64,000 nt of DNA from Devosia sp. A16 (GCF_001402915.1 NZ_CP012945.1:558001-622000); one strand, 5' to 3'; positions 17,779 through 27,503 are shown, numbered from the stretch's first letter. Made by a program: numbers and translations. Notes: generated from the letters alone by a model not told the origin.

Positions 17779-18486
17779 ATGGACCTGACGCGGTTTTCGT
17801 CTTTTGCCGCGCTGGAGCCGGACGACCTCAGGAGCCTCGAGCTGATCAGCGGCCCGCCGAGGACCGTGCGGCGCGGCGCCTATCTGCGGCATGAAGGGGC
17901 TCCGGACCCCGAGGTCTATCGCCTGCGCTCGGGCTGGCTCGCCTGCAGCCTGTCGACGGCCGAGGGCGGCCGCCAGATCACCCGGTTCCATGTCGCCGGC
18001 GATCTCGTCGGACTGCCGAGCTTTGCCGGGCACTCCGCCGCCGAGACCGTTCAGGCGCTGACCGAAGTCGAGATCGAGACCATTCCGCTGCAGGCCTTCG
18101 GCCGGGCCTTCCGCGAATACCCGCGGCTGGCCGCCCTGCTCTTCCTGTGGGCGCAGGAAGACAGCGTGCAGCTGATGAACCTGCTCGCCCTGGTAGGCCG
18201 CATGCCGGGGCATCGCCGGGTCGCGGCGCTGATCCTCATCCTGCATCGCCGGCTGCGGCTCAACGACCCCGACCAGGGGCTGAGCTTCAATGCGCCGCTG
18301 ACCCAGCAGGATGTGGCCGATGCTACCGGAATGAGCATCGTCCATGCCAATCGCACGCTCCGGGCGCTGCGCAGCCGCGGCATCGCCACCTGGCAGGATG
18401 GGCTGGTCACCATCCACGATGCGGCAAAGCTGGCCCAGTTGGTCAACCTGCCGTCATCTCCGATGCGCAGCCTGCACTGGCTTTAG
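17779..18486 (+). CDS. Crp/Fnr family transcriptional regulator
   Basis: A 235-residue regulator has a beta-roll effector domain (about 25-115), dimer helix and winged HTH at about 170-205 (LTQQDVADATGMSIVHANRTLRAL). It lacks Fnr cysteines. It follows the HWE kinase after 186 bases and precedes a DUF892 gene. The signal and targets are unknown, and the neighbourhood suggests stress control. Confidence 0.92.
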   Translation: MDLTRFSSFAALEPDDLRSLELISGPPRTVRRGAYLRHEGAPDPEVYRLRSGWLACSLSTAEGGRQITRFHVAGDLVGLPSFAGHSAAETVQALTEVEIETIPLQAFGRAFREYPRLAALLFLWAQEDSVQLMNLLALVGRMPGHRRVAALILILHRRLRLNDPDQGLSFNAPLTQQDVADATGMSIVHANRTLRALRSRGIATWQDGLVTIHDAAKLAQLVNLPSSPMRSLHWL

Positions 18487-18617
18487 GGGGCAAACAGCGG
18501 GGTAGCGACTACAAGCGACCGGTCGCTACTCGCCATCCGCTTTCCCCGCAGGGGAACCACTCCGCCTCAACGAAATTCTCCGAACAGCGTCACCCCATTG
18601 CCCAACGGAGAATCATC

Positions 18618-19109
18618 ATGGCCACTGAGAAGACCCTGGACGACCTGTTCCTCGACACTCTCAAGGACATCTACTACGCCGAAAAGCAGATCCTCAAAGC
18701 CCTGCCCAAGATGGCCAGGGCCGCGCAGTCGCCCGAACTCAAGGCCGGCTTCGAGCAGCACCTCGAGGAAACCGAGGGCCATGTCGAGCGGCTCGAACAG
18801 GTGTTCGAACTGATCGGCAAGCCGGCGCGCGGCAAGACCTGCGAGGCGATCCTCGGCATTATCGAGGAAGGCAAATCCATCATGGACGAGTTCAAGGGCA
18901 CCCCGGCGCTCGATGCCGGGCTCGTCTCGGCCGCGCAGGCAGTCGAGCACTATGAGATTGCCCGCTACGGCACGCTCAAGACCTGGGCCGGCCAGATGGC
19001 CCTCAAGGACGCGGTATCGCTGCTCGACGCCACGCTCAAAGAGGAAGTCGCCACCGACGAGAAACTCTCCAAGGTCGCGATCTCCCAGGTCAACCTCAAG
19101 GCCGCCTGA
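18618..19109 (+). CDS. DUF892 (YciE/YciF-type) ferritin-like protein
   Basis: This 163-residue protein is a four-helix bundle of the DUF892 family. It has the family signature LDDLFLDTLKDIYYAEKQI and the conserved helices with E and H residues (EQHLEETEGHVERL, AVEHYEIARYGTL) that form a di-iron-type centre in relatives. Such proteins are induced by stress. The ATG follows ACGGAGAATCATC, with GGAG spaced nine bases. Confidence 0.9.
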   Translation: MATEKTLDDLFLDTLKDIYYAEKQILKALPKMARAAQSPELKAGFEQHLEETEGHVERLEQVFELIGKPARGKTCEAILGIIEEGKSIMDEFKGTPALDAGLVSAAQAVEHYEIARYGTLKTWAGQMALKDAVSLLDATLKEEVATDEKLSKVAISQVNLKAA

Positions 19110-19188
19110 CCTCAGGCGTCGATCCCCGTCGTACGGCGACGGGGATCGCTCTCATTCACCCAACCATGACCGGAGGAAAAGAGCACCC

Positions 19189-19557
19189 ATGTCGGTGTTC
19201 AGGAAGTTTGGTTTTGCCTGGGTCACCCTGGGCTTTCTGCTGATCAGCCTCGTGGGCCACTGGGTGTTCGGCTGGTTTGCCTATGTCGACGAGCAGACCA
19301 TGCACCATGCCCCCATCGAAGTCCGCGGCTACCTCGTCGAACTGCTGCGCCAGACGTTCGAGAACTGGCAGTCGGAGTTCCTGCAGCTGCTCTGGCAGGT
19401 CGTCGGCCTGACGATCCTGCTCTATGTCGGCTCGCCCCAATCCAAAGACAGCGAGGACCGATCGGAAGCCAAGCTCGACGCGATCCTGCGCCGGGTCGAC
19501 CCCGAAGGCGCCGAGAAGATTCTCTCCGAGCTCTCCCAGAGGTACCCCGAGAAATGA
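19189..19557 (+). CDS. DUF6766 family membrane protein
   Basis: A 122-residue protein has GGAGGAAAAG upstream. Two transmembrane helices (about 8-30 and 65-82) flank an outer loop with VDEQTMHHAPIEVRGYLVELL. A cytoplasmic tail follows with PQSKDSED and a charged helix. This matches DUF6766, an uncharacterised stress-linked membrane family. The stop overlaps the treZ start (ATGA at 19554-19557). Confidence 0.8.
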   Translation: MSVFRKFGFAWVTLGFLLISLVGHWVFGWFAYVDEQTMHHAPIEVRGYLVELLRQTFENWQSEFLQLLWQVVGLTILLYVGSPQSKDSEDRSEAKLDAILRRVDPEGAEKILSELSQRYPEK

Positions 19558-21353
19558 CCATGGAACTCGACCGCGAGGCAGCGGAGCCGGCGGCCGGAAC
19601 CGCTCGTTTCGGCCCAGTCCTCACCGAGCGCGGCGCCACTTTCAGGCTGTGGGCCCCCGGCCGCCAGAGCATCGAGCTGCGGATCGAGGGTCGCGATCCA
19701 ATGGTGGCCCAAGGCTCCAAGGATGGGCTGTTCAGCTTCGAGGTGGAAGGCGCGGGACCTGGCACGCGCTACCTGTTCCACTCCGGCGGCCTCAGCTTTC
19801 CCGATCCCGCATCGCGCCAGCAACTGGCCGACACCAGCGGCTGGAGCGTAGTAGCGGCACCATTGCCCGGTCCGACCCAGCGCACGCTAGTTCGTCCATG
19901 GCACGAGAGCGTTATTGCCGAAGTGCATGTCGGCGCCGCCACGCCCGAGGGCACGTTCAGCGCGCTCGCCGGCCGGCTCGAACATTTTCGCGATGCCGGA
20001 TATACCTGCCTCGAGATCATGCCGGTCAATGCGTTTCCCGGGCAGCGCGGCTGGGGATACGACGGCACGCTGATCTTCGCCCCGGCCCCCGCCTACGGCA
20101 CCCCCCAGGAGCTGCGCGCCCTGGTCGATCGTGCGCACGAGCTCGGCCTCACCATGATCCTCGACGTGGTCTACAACCACTTCGGCGAGACCGATAACTA
20201 CATCCCGCACTATGCGCCCAGCTTCTTCCGCGACGACATTCGCACACCCTGGGGACCGGGCATCAACTTCGACGAACCGATGGTCCGCCAGTTCTACTAT
20301 GAGAACGCCATGATGTGGCTGAGCGCGTGCGATTTCGACGGACTGCGCTTTGACAGCATCCACGAGATCCGGACCGACAGCCGCGCGCGCTTTCTCGGCG
20401 AGCTGGCCGCTGCGGCCCGGTCGGTCAAGCCCGATGCCGCGCTGATCGTCGAGAATGTTCGCAACAATTTCGAGCTCCTGGAGCGCGACGACGGCAACCG
20501 GCCGATGCAGTATTCGGCGCAATGGAACGACGACATGCACCACGTGCTGGCCTTCCTCGTCACCGGCGAGGGGGCGCGGACCGGCTATGACGATCCCGAC
20601 AAGGATCCTTATGCCGACCTCGAGAAGGCGCTGGCCGACGGCTTCGTGCATGACCCGTCGGAAGGTGATGGCAGCGACGGCCGTACGCGCGGCGGCGACG
20701 GCGCCAAGCTCCCGCCCGACAGCTTCATCACCTACCTGCAGAACCATGACCAGTTGGGCAACCGTTCGGACGCCAAGCGACTGTCGCTGCGCATCAGCCC
20801 AGAACAGCTCGACTTCGCGCATTTCGTTAAATTCCTCGCCCCGCAGATCCCGCTCTGCTTCATGGGCGACGAGGCCAATCTCGAGACCGGCTTTCCCTAC
20901 TTCGTCGACCTCCCCGAGGCGGCCGGCAGGGCCAAGGCCGCGGAGCGCTACCGCCAGATGGAGGAAATGTTCCACGACGACGTCGAGCCCGGCGGCTTGC
21001 CCGATCCCAACGATCCGGCAACCTTCGAAATGGCCAGGCTGCGCTGGGATGACTATCAGAAGCCGGAGCACCGGGCCGCGCTCGAGCGCTTCCGCACGCT
21101 GGCGCGCTGGCGGCGCGAAAAGCTCTGGCCGTTGGCCGCGACGCCGTGCCTCGACGCCCGCACGGCTCGGCAGGGCGACTGCCTGATCGTCAACTGGGTC
21201 TTTGAAGCCGGCACGCTTCGGATGGCGCTCAATCCCACCCCTTCCGCCTGCCTCATCGACTGCGTCGTCGGCCCGGCTCCCGTGGCGAGCGGCAGCTTCT
21301 CCCAACAGGACCGGCAGTTGCGGCTGGAACCCTGGTCGGCAGTGGCCTGGTAG
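19554..21353 (+). CDS. treZ: Malto-oligosyltrehalose trehalohydrolase
   Basis: This 599-residue GH13 enzyme releases trehalose from maltooligosyl-trehalose. An N-terminal CBM48-like domain (about 20-105) precedes the barrel. The nucleophile is Asp267 in GLRFDSIHEI, the general acid Glu300 in ALIVENVRN, and the transition-state Asp399 in LQNHDQLGNR. No treY, treX or glg gene lies in this window, so the partner synthase must be elsewhere. Translational coupling to the DUF6766 gene suggests a combined osmotic or desiccation response. Confidence 0.93.
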   Translation: MTMELDREAAEPAAGTARFGPVLTERGATFRLWAPGRQSIELRIEGRDPMVAQGSKDGLFSFEVEGAGPGTRYLFHSGGLSFPDPASRQQLADTSGWSVVAAPLPGPTQRTLVRPWHESVIAEVHVGAATPEGTFSALAGRLEHFRDAGYTCLEIMPVNAFPGQRGWGYDGTLIFAPAPAYGTPQELRALVDRAHELGLTMILDVVYNHFGETDNYIPHYAPSFFRDDIRTPWGPGINFDEPMVRQFYYENAMMWLSACDFDGLRFDSIHEIRTDSRARFLGELAAAARSVKPDAALIVENVRNNFELLERDDGNRPMQYSAQWNDDMHHVLAFLVTGEGARTGYDDPDKDPYADLEKALADGFVHDPSEGDGSDGRTRGGDGAKLPPDSFITYLQNHDQLGNRSDAKRLSLRISPEQLDFAHFVKFLAPQIPLCFMGDEANLETGFPYFVDLPEAAGRAKAAERYRQMEEMFHDDVEPGGLPDPNDPATFEMARLRWDDYQKPEHRAALERFRTLARWRREKLWPLAATPCLDARTARQGDCLIVNWVFEAGTLRMALNPTPSACLIDCVVGPAPVASGSFSQQDRQLRLEPWSAVAW

Positions 21354-21359
21354 CGGCGC

Positions 21360-21563
21360 TCAGTCGTTGGCGGGCTTTGGCGGCGGCGCCTCGGCGCCGC
21401 CATGCGTCCTGTCGCGCGCCGCGAGCTGCGCCTCGAGCGCCCGGAACCAGTATTCCTTCTCGCTGCCGAACGGTCGGCCGTCCTGCTCCCACAGCAGATA
21501 GGCCGCCTGCCGCACATTCTGCTCGAAGTCGAGGTCCACGAATTTGTCGGTGTCCTGGTACAT
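21360..21563 (-). CDS. DUF2934 protein
   Basis: A 67-residue protein (MYQDTDKFVDLDFEQNVRQAAYLLWEQ) contains the DUF2934 motif DGRPFGSEKEYWFRALE. GGAG precedes the ATG. The domain is also the C-terminal part of the protein at 11095. No function is known. It is convergent with treZ. Confidence 0.8.
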   Translation of the reverse strand: MYQDTDKFVDLDFEQNVRQAAYLLWEQDGRPFGSEKEYWFRALEAQLAARDRTHGGAEAPPPKPAND

Positions 21564-21642
21564 GTCGCGCTCCTTTCGAGGGGAACGCTTATCCGGCGGG
21601 AGCGATCCATCGATCGTGCAAGGGCCGGCATGATCACCCGTC

Positions 21643-22779
21643 CTAGCGCAGCAGCGCCTCGTATCGGTCCCCGATCCGCTCCACCTCGAACTCCGCCGCC
21701 CGTTCCGCCAGCAACGCCGGATCGGTCGGCGCATCGAGCATCGCCGCCATCGCCCCGGCCAGCGCTTCGGCATCGCGGACCGGCACCAGGGTTCCGTATT
21801 TCCCGTCGGCAAGGATTTCGCGTGGGCCGTGCGGGGCATCGGTGGAGACCACCGGAACCCCGGCCGCCATGGCCTCGATCAGCACATTGCCGAACCCCTC
21901 GCTGGTGGAGCTGAGGGCGAACAGATCGGCAGCGGCGTAGCACGCGGCCGGATCGTTCACGTAGCCGGCGAACAACACCCGCGAAGCGATTCCAAGCGCT
22001 CGGCTTTCCGCTTCGAGCTCGGCGCGCAGCGGGCCCTCGCCGAACAGCACCAGGCGGGCCGGCCGCGAGCTGAGCAGCCTGGCGAAGGCGCTGAGCAACG
22101 TCGCGTGGTCCTTGACCGCCACCAGCCTGCCGGCCGTGGCGATCACCGGCCCCTCGCCCAGCGCCGCCAGTTCCCCCTGCCAGGGGTAGCGCGGCGCTGA
22201 CCCTGGAGAGACGGGGTCTCGCCCTCGAGAGACATCCCCGGGGGGCAGCGGGTTGTTGATCACCACCACCTTGTCATCGGGGACGCCGCGCGCCGCGATG
22301 TCGCGCCCGACCCCCGCCGACACGGCAATCGCCTTGCGCACCCGCGCGGCGACCAGCCCAGACAGCAGCACCGCCAGCTTCGAGCCGAAATCATTCGAGG
22401 GGATCGACGCCGCGGCATGAAAGCTCGGAAAGAACCAGGCGCGGCTGAAGCCGAGGGTGAGCGCCAGGGCGGTGATCAGGTTGGCGAATTCGGGCGCGCT
22501 GAACACCGCATCGGGCTTGAGCCGCCGGTAGAACCCGGCGCTGCGCAGCAGCCCACCCAGCGTCGCCGGCTTGCCGAAGCCGTCGCCGCGGATCGCGATG
22601 CCGAGATCGACCAGGTGCACCGCGTCGGAGCGGAGCGCCGCATTGGGCCCCTCGCCGTTCCAGGTGAACAGCGTTACCTCGTGGCCGCGGCGCGCCATCT
22701 CGTTGGCCATCAGCACGAACACGCGTTCGGCGCCGCCGCCCCTGAGGCTCGGGACGTGGAAGACGATGCGCTTGCGCAT
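21643..22779 (-). CDS. GT4 family glycosyltransferase
   Basis: This 378-residue GT-B retaining glycosyltransferase has an N-terminal Rossmann half (VFHVPSLRGGGAERVFVLMANEMARRG) and a C-terminal half with the E-x7-E motif (SSTSEGFGNVLIEAMAAG). It adds a sugar to the polysaccharide repeat unit at the cytoplasmic face. A Pro/Gly/Arg-rich insert (SRGRDPVSPGSAPR, about 183-196) is unusual. It is cotranscribed with the Wzz-like gene four bases upstream. Confidence 0.88.
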   Translation of the reverse strand: MRKRIVFHVPSLRGGGAERVFVLMANEMARRGHEVTLFTWNGEGPNAALRSDAVHLVDLGIAIRGDGFGKPATLGGLLRSAGFYRRLKPDAVFSAPEFANLITALALTLGFSRAWFFPSFHAAASIPSNDFGSKLAVLLSGLVAARVRKAIAVSAGVGRDIAARGVPDDKVVVINNPLPPGDVSRGRDPVSPGSAPRYPWQGELAALGEGPVIATAGRLVAVKDHATLLSAFARLLSSRPARLVLFGEGPLRAELEAESRALGIASRVLFAGYVNDPAACYAAADLFALSSTSEGFGNVLIEAMAAGVPVVSTDAPHGPREILADGKYGTLVPVRDAEALAGAMAAMLDAPTDPALLAERAAEFEVERIGDRYEALLR

Positions 22780-22783
22780 CGGC

Positions 22784-24328
22784 TCAGGCGGTGGCTGAAG
22801 CGGTCCGCCGCCGTGGCGACTGCCGCATGTCGCGGATCATGCCGAACAGCACTGCCAGCAGCATGCCGGCAACGAACCCGGCCACAGCCCCTGCCCCCAG
22901 CATCACCACGGTGCGCGGCGGCCAGGCGCGGGCCGCCGGCGGCACGGCGGTGGAGATCACCCGCACATTGGTGGTGTCGAGCTGCTCGCGCTCGGTCACC
23001 TGCCGGGCCCGGCTGAGGAAGGCCTCGTAGATGGTGGATTTCGAGGTGGCGTCGCGCTCCAGTTCGCGCAGCGTCACCAGCGCTTCGTTGTCGCCGAAGA
23101 CGTTGCTCTTCAATTCCTCCGCCCGGGCGGACAGCGCCGCGGCGGCGGTCTTGGCTTCCTCGAGCGACACTTTGGCGGCAGCGACGATCCGTCCGATCTC
23201 GGCTTCGAGCTGCGCATTGACGGCGGCAAGCTCGGTATTGAGCCTGACGATGGTGGGGTGGCGCGGGCCATAGACCATCGACTGCGCATCGAGCTGCTGC
23301 TTGAGCGCCCCGGCGCTGGCCCGCAACGCGGTGAGCGCTGCCGAACCCTGCGTGTCGGCGGTATTGGCGTTGCGGCCCGCGGCGACCAGCTCGTCATAGC
23401 TCGACTGCGCCGCGATGACGCGCGACTGCGCCTCGACCACCTGCTGGTTGAGCTGGGCCATGGTCTGGGTGTTGACCAGCTCGCCCGAGCTGGTGGCGAG
23501 GTTGTGCTCGCGCTTATAGGCCTCGACCTTCTCCTCCGCCTGCTTCACCGCGGTCTTCAGCTCATCGAGCCGGTCGTTGAGCGCCGCCGCGGTGCGGCCT
23601 GCCCCATCGGCTTCCGCCGTCGCCAGCTCGGCCTTGAAGGCATCGACCATGGCCGACGAGATCATGATCGACTTGTCGGGCGTTTCCGACGAGACGCGCA
23701 GCGTCGCGACGAACGATTTCTCGTCGGCACTGGTGCTGACCCGGGCGCTGAGCGCCGACAGCGCCGCGAGCCTGGGGTCGGCGGGTTTCTCGTCCTTGCT
23801 CGCACCCAGCAGGCCCGAGAGCAGCCCGGGGCTCGGGTTCGGGTTGTAGAATTCCTTGTCGGCAACGAGGTTGAGCTTGTCGACCACACGCGACAGCACG
23901 TTGCCGGAAGTCAGCACGCGCAGCTTGCTGCCCGCGGTCAGCAGCGCATTGTCGACCTGGCCCGGCTGCTGGAACAGATCGTCGCTCACCACCTGCAGGT
24001 TCGCCGGATCGATCAGGATATCGGTGGCGACGGTATATTTGGGCGGGCTCAGCACCGCATAGGCGCCGCCGGCCGCGGCGCCGAGGCCGGCCAGCGCCAC
24101 CGAAGCGAGGAGCCCCCTCCTCAGCCATACGAACAGCCGACCCAGGTCGAGCTCGAGGAAATCGCCGATCTTGCCCAGCGTCACGGTCTCCACCGGCTCG
24201 GGCTGCTGCCGCGGCGCCTGCGGCGCCGGCGCGACCTCGTCATTGGCAGGCCGGCCACCCAGCCGTGCAAAGGCGCGCGCCCCGGAAGTGGCGCTCTGCG
24301 GATGCGGCCCGTCGGTCAGCAGGGACAT
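22784..24328 (-). CDS. Wzz/GumC-type polysaccharide co-polymerase
   Basis: This 514-residue protein has a cytoplasmic N-terminal tail, a first TM near 70-90, and a large periplasmic coiled coil (about 200-440) with the usual YGPRHPTIVRL motif. A second TM lies near 470-495, and the short tail lacks the Walker motifs of a BY-kinase. It controls chain length and couples to export. No separate tyrosine kinase or OPX export gene is seen in this window. Confidence 0.9.
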   Translation of the reverse strand: MSLLTDGPHPQSATSGARAFARLGGRPANDEVAPAPQAPRQQPEPVETVTLGKIGDFLELDLGRLFVWLRRGLLASVALAGLGAAAGGAYAVLSPPKYTVATDILIDPANLQVVSDDLFQQPGQVDNALLTAGSKLRVLTSGNVLSRVVDKLNLVADKEFYNPNPSPGLLSGLLGASKDEKPADPRLAALSALSARVSTSADEKSFVATLRVSSETPDKSIMISSAMVDAFKAELATAEADGAGRTAAALNDRLDELKTAVKQAEEKVEAYKREHNLATSSGELVNTQTMAQLNQQVVEAQSRVIAAQSSYDELVAAGRNANTADTQGSAALTALRASAGALKQQLDAQSMVYGPRHPTIVRLNTELAAVNAQLEAEIGRIVAAAKVSLEEAKTAAAALSARAEELKSNVFGDNEALVTLRELERDATSKSTIYEAFLSRARQVTEREQLDTTNVRVISTAVPPAARAWPPRTVVMLGAGAVAGFVAGMLLAVLFGMIRDMRQSPRRRTASATA

Positions 24329-24467
24329 CGTGTTACCATCTCGTTTCGAAAGTGGTCTGGCGTTAGCGCTTTATATACCGGTGCTCGAAGCGCGCTCGCG
24401 GAATGGCCTTTCTTGGTAAATCCGTACCGGAAACCACGTGGAGGCGTTATCGCACCATGATTGCGTC

Positions 24468-24658
24468 GGGCACCTCTTGCCTTCTCCCCTTGTGGGAGAA
24501 GGTGGCGCGCAGCGCCGGATGAGGGGTCCGCGCAACGAAGTGTAGCGCGCTCGGAGCGTCAGCGACGAGCGATCCCGTACGCGGAGAGAACCCCTCATCC
24601 GCCCTTCGGGCACCTTCTCCCACAAGGGGAGAAGGCAACCCAACTACTGTCAGTGCTC
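24468..24658. repeat. ~190 bp intergenic palindromic repeat, copy 1
   Basis: This fills most of the 366-base gap upstream of the Wzz-like gene. Outer arms CTTCTCCCCTTGTGGGAGAAGG repeat in reverse at the other end, with inner arms GGATGAGGGGT and ACCCCTCATCC. The core CGCGCAACGAAGTGTAGCGCG is shared with the copy at 29774-29961. Spurious frames read through it. Confidence 0.85.
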
Positions 24659-24694
24659 TCTTTACGATTGCCCCCCATGAGGGAGGCAAGAAGC

Positions 24695-26191
24695 TCACCC
24701 GCAGCTATCCACCACTTCCAGCCGGCCTGCGCGGCTGAGCGTATGGATCCCCCTGCCGCCCCAGGCCGCGCCCGACGTCACCGGCCTTACCGGTCCGAAC
24801 CGCACCTCGTCGTCGTTCAGCACCTCGAGCTCGGCAATGCCGAGGCCGCCGCCATAGGTCTCGGTGCCATCCTGCAGCGGCAGGAAGGCGCGCCCGTCGG
24901 CAGCCACGATGAATGGCCCGCCGGGGCGGGCGGCGCGCCGATCGACGAGGATCGGGTTCATCGCATGCGGCGTCCACGGACCGGCCAGCGCCTGCGCCGA
25001 ATAGACCACCATGGTGTCCGACGCGCTGCCGGCGCCCCGCTGCTCGGTACCGATCAGCCAGAAGCGATCATCGCGGATGAGCAGCGTCATGTCGTTGAGC
25101 TTCCTATCGGCGACCAGCACCGCCTCGCGCACCCAGTTATGCGGGAACTGCTCGGCCCGATACAGCACCAGCTCGTTGCCACCGCTCGACTCCGGGATCA
25201 TGTAGACCTCGCCGTCATGCGCGAAGACCTGCGGGTAGCTCAGGTGGTGCGCCTCCTCGAGCACCACGCGCGGCGCCTCCATGCTGCCGTCGGCCCGGCA
25301 CTCGGCGACCGAGAGGACGCCGCGACCGAGCGCATAGGCGTATTCCTCGACGAACAGGTAGAGCCGGTCCTGCCACTCGAACGCGAACGGGTCGGCATAG
25401 AAGCGCTGCCCGTCATCGACGAGCTCGACGAAAGGGGGCTCGGCCAGCCCCTGCCCTTCGGCCAGGCCCGGCCCCGCGATCAGCCGATGCGCCGTCCGCC
25501 AGTAGAACGGACGGCTGCCGCTCAGCCGCCCCAGGGCCCGTCGCGCGAGCCCGGCCGCGAGGTGCGGCAGGTAGCGCCACAGCAGGTCGCGTCCCTGCTG
25601 CTGCGGCGCCGGCGGCACTGGGGCCGCCATCGGCAGGAGCCGGCCCGCGGCGAAGCGCGTGACGCACATTTCGATCAGCGTCACCGCCCCGGCCAGCAGG
25701 TCCGAGCCGGCCCGGCTCAGCCAGACGCGGTCGCCGATCATCGGTCGCGCCGTGGCGACGGCCACGCCATTGAGCCGCGCCGTCAGCTCGGGCCGCATGC
25801 CCCCCGCCAGCATGGCGGCGAGGCCGGCCTCGAGCCCGCGCTGGCCATCGAAATCCACCGTCAGCACCGGCGCATGGCCATGCGCGGTGCAGCCGGTGAG
25901 ATCGATGGTGAGGTCGGGGTTCGCCTGGCCGGCAATGGCCGGCAGCGGCGGCGCGGGCCGGAGCAGCGAGCCCGGCGCCCGCGCGCCCTCGAGTTTTTCG
26001 AGCAGTGCCAGTGGCCCCGGTCGTTGGCCCGCCCCGGCGACCTGCCGGACGGCGATCCGGTGCCCGGCGGCAACCAGCCGCTCAAATAATTCCGCCTGCC
26101 AGGCATAAGCGCCGACAGTTTCCACAATGATTAAAATTGTAATCAAATTGCTACTGCCACGATTCCGCCTTAGCCGCGGCCTGTAGCGCAT
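24695..26191 (-). CDS. GINT1-like N-terminal / glycan-transfer-associated protein
   Basis: This ~498-residue protein's C-terminal half (FYADPFAFEWQDRLYLFVEEY, LSYPQVFAHDGEVYMIPES) matches the beta-propeller domain of glucosamine inositolphosphorylceramide transferase 1-type proteins. The N-terminal half resembles a formyltransferase-like Rossmann domain. Bacterial members sit in polysaccharide clusters. The start is uncertain: 26212, 26191 and a TTG at 26146 are all possible. It is divergent from wecB. Confidence 0.65.
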   Translation of the reverse strand: MRYRPRLRRNRGSSNLITILIIVETVGAYAWQAELFERLVAAGHRIAVRQVAGAGQRPGPLALLEKLEGARAPGSLLRPAPPLPAIAGQANPDLTIDLTGCTAHGHAPVLTVDFDGQRGLEAGLAAMLAGGMRPELTARLNGVAVATARPMIGDRVWLSRAGSDLLAGAVTLIEMCVTRFAAGRLLPMAAPVPPAPQQQGRDLLWRYLPHLAAGLARRALGRLSGSRPFYWRTAHRLIAGPGLAEGQGLAEPPFVELVDDGQRFYADPFAFEWQDRLYLFVEEYAYALGRGVLSVAECRADGSMEAPRVVLEEAHHLSYPQVFAHDGEVYMIPESSGGNELVLYRAEQFPHNWVREAVLVADRKLNDMTLLIRDDRFWLIGTEQRGAGSASDTMVVYSAQALAGPWTPHAMNPILVDRRAARPGGPFIVAADGRAFLPLQDGTETYGGGLGIAELEVLNDDEVRFGPVRPVTSGAAWGGRGIHTLSRAGRLEVVDSCG

Positions 26192-26212
26192 AGCATCGTC
26201 GGCTACAAACAT

Positions 26213-26348
26213 CGAAATGCATATGGGTAAACGCGTTTTCGGTATTAATCATAGCTTAAGAGTTATGGCGACCGGAGGACCGAGTCAGGAGTATGTGCTG
26301 CAGCATCAACGCGTAGGTGACGCGTGACATTTCGTAGTGCGGTGCGAC
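26213..26348. promoter_or_regulatory. AT-rich divergent promoter region
   Basis: The 136 bases between the GINT1-like gene and wecB are clearly more AT-rich than the flanks, with runs such as TTAATCATAGCTTAAGAG. This is the natural place for the divergent promoters of the two EPS transcripts. No specific -35/-10 pair was assigned. Confidence 0.4.
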
Positions 26349-27503
26349 ATGAACTTCCACTCCCCTCCTGAACGTCCCCGGCGGCAGCGCCTGTTGATCG
26401 TGTTCGGCACCCGGCCGGAGGCGCTGAAGTGCTTTCCCGTAGCGCAGGCGGCGCTGCAAAGCCCGCATTTCGATACCCAGGTCTGCGTCACCGCCCAGCA
26501 CCGCGAAATGGTCGACCAGGTGATCGCGCTGACCGGCATGCCGGTGGATTACGACCTCAACGTGATGTCGGCGGGCCAGACGCTGTTCGACGTGACCTCC
26601 AGGGTGCTGCTCGGCATGGCCGAGGTGCTCGAAAAGTCCAAGCCCGACATCGTCATGGTGCAGGGCGACACCACCACCGCCATGACCGCGGCGCTGGCCG
26701 CCTTCTACAAGCGCATCCCGGTGGCCCATATCGAGGCGGGGCTCAGGAGCCACAATATCGACAGTCCCTTCCCCGAGGAGCTGAACCGGCTGATTGCCGG
26801 CAACATCGCCACCTGGCACTTCGCCCCCACTCCCGAGGCGCGGGAAAACCTGATCGCCGAGGGCAAGGACCCGGCGCGCATCTTCGTCACCGGCAACACG
26901 GTGATCGATACACTGCTGCATTTTTCCGGGGCGCTGGACGAGGACAAGCTGCTGAGTGCCGAGCTGGCGGCGCGCTTCCCGTTCCTTGATTCAAAACGGA
27001 AGCTGATCCTCGTAACCGGCCATCGGCGCGAGAATTTCGACGGCGGCATCGAGCGCATCTGCACCGCGCTGAAGGTGCTGGCGACGCGCGGCGACGTGCA
27101 GATCGTCTACCCGGTGCACCCCAACCCCAATGTGCGTGGCGTCGTCAACGCGGCGCTCGCCGGGGTGCCCAATATCCACCTGATCGAGCCGCAGGATTAT
27201 CTGCCGTTCCTCTACCTGCAAAAGCAGAGCTACCTGGTGCTGACCGACAGCGGCGGGGTGCAGGAAGAAGCGCCGTCGCTCGGCAAGCCGGTGCTGGTGA
27301 TGCGCGAGAACACTGAGCGTCCCGAGGGGGTGGCAGCCGGCACGGCCCGCCTCGTCGGCACCGATATCGACCAGATCCTTTCCAACGCCAACCGCCTGCT
27401 CGACGACCCGGCCGCCTATCGCGGCATGGCCGAAAAGCACAACCCATATGGCGACGGCCGGGCCAGCCTCCGGATCGTCGAGGAGCTATCGCGGCATGTC
27501 TGA
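26349..27503 (+). CDS. wecB: UDP-N-acetylglucosamine 2-epimerase (non-hydrolysing)
   Basis: This 384-residue GT-B-fold epimerase converts UDP-GlcNAc to UDP-ManNAc. It has the family signatures FGTRPEALKCFPV at the start, QGDTTTAM, HIEAGLRSHN, DSGGVQEEAPSLGKPVLVMRENTERPEGV. wecC overlaps its end by eight bases, so UDP-ManNAc feeds straight into UDP-ManNAcA. Confidence 0.95.
   Translation: MNFHSPPERPRRQRLLIVFGTRPEALKCFPVAQAALQSPHFDTQVCVTAQHREMVDQVIALTGMPVDYDLNVMSAGQTLFDVTSRVLLGMAEVLEKSKPDIVMVQGDTTTAMTAALAAFYKRIPVAHIEAGLRSHNIDSPFPEELNRLIAGNIATWHFAPTPEARENLIAEGKDPARIFVTGNTVIDTLLHFSGALDEDKLLSAELAARFPFLDSKRKLILVTGHRRENFDGGIERICTALKVLATRGDVQIVYPVHPNPNVRGVVNAALAGVPNIHLIEPQDYLPFLYLQKQSYLVLTDSGGVQEEAPSLGKPVLVMRENTERPEGVAAGTARLVGTDIDQILSNANRLLDDPAAYRGMAEKHNPYGDGRASLRIVEELSRHV

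Noticed and set aside
19887-21305. 472-residue minus-strand frame opposite treZ
   Set aside because: It is antisense to a gene with intact GH13 catalytic residues and has no recognisable domain.
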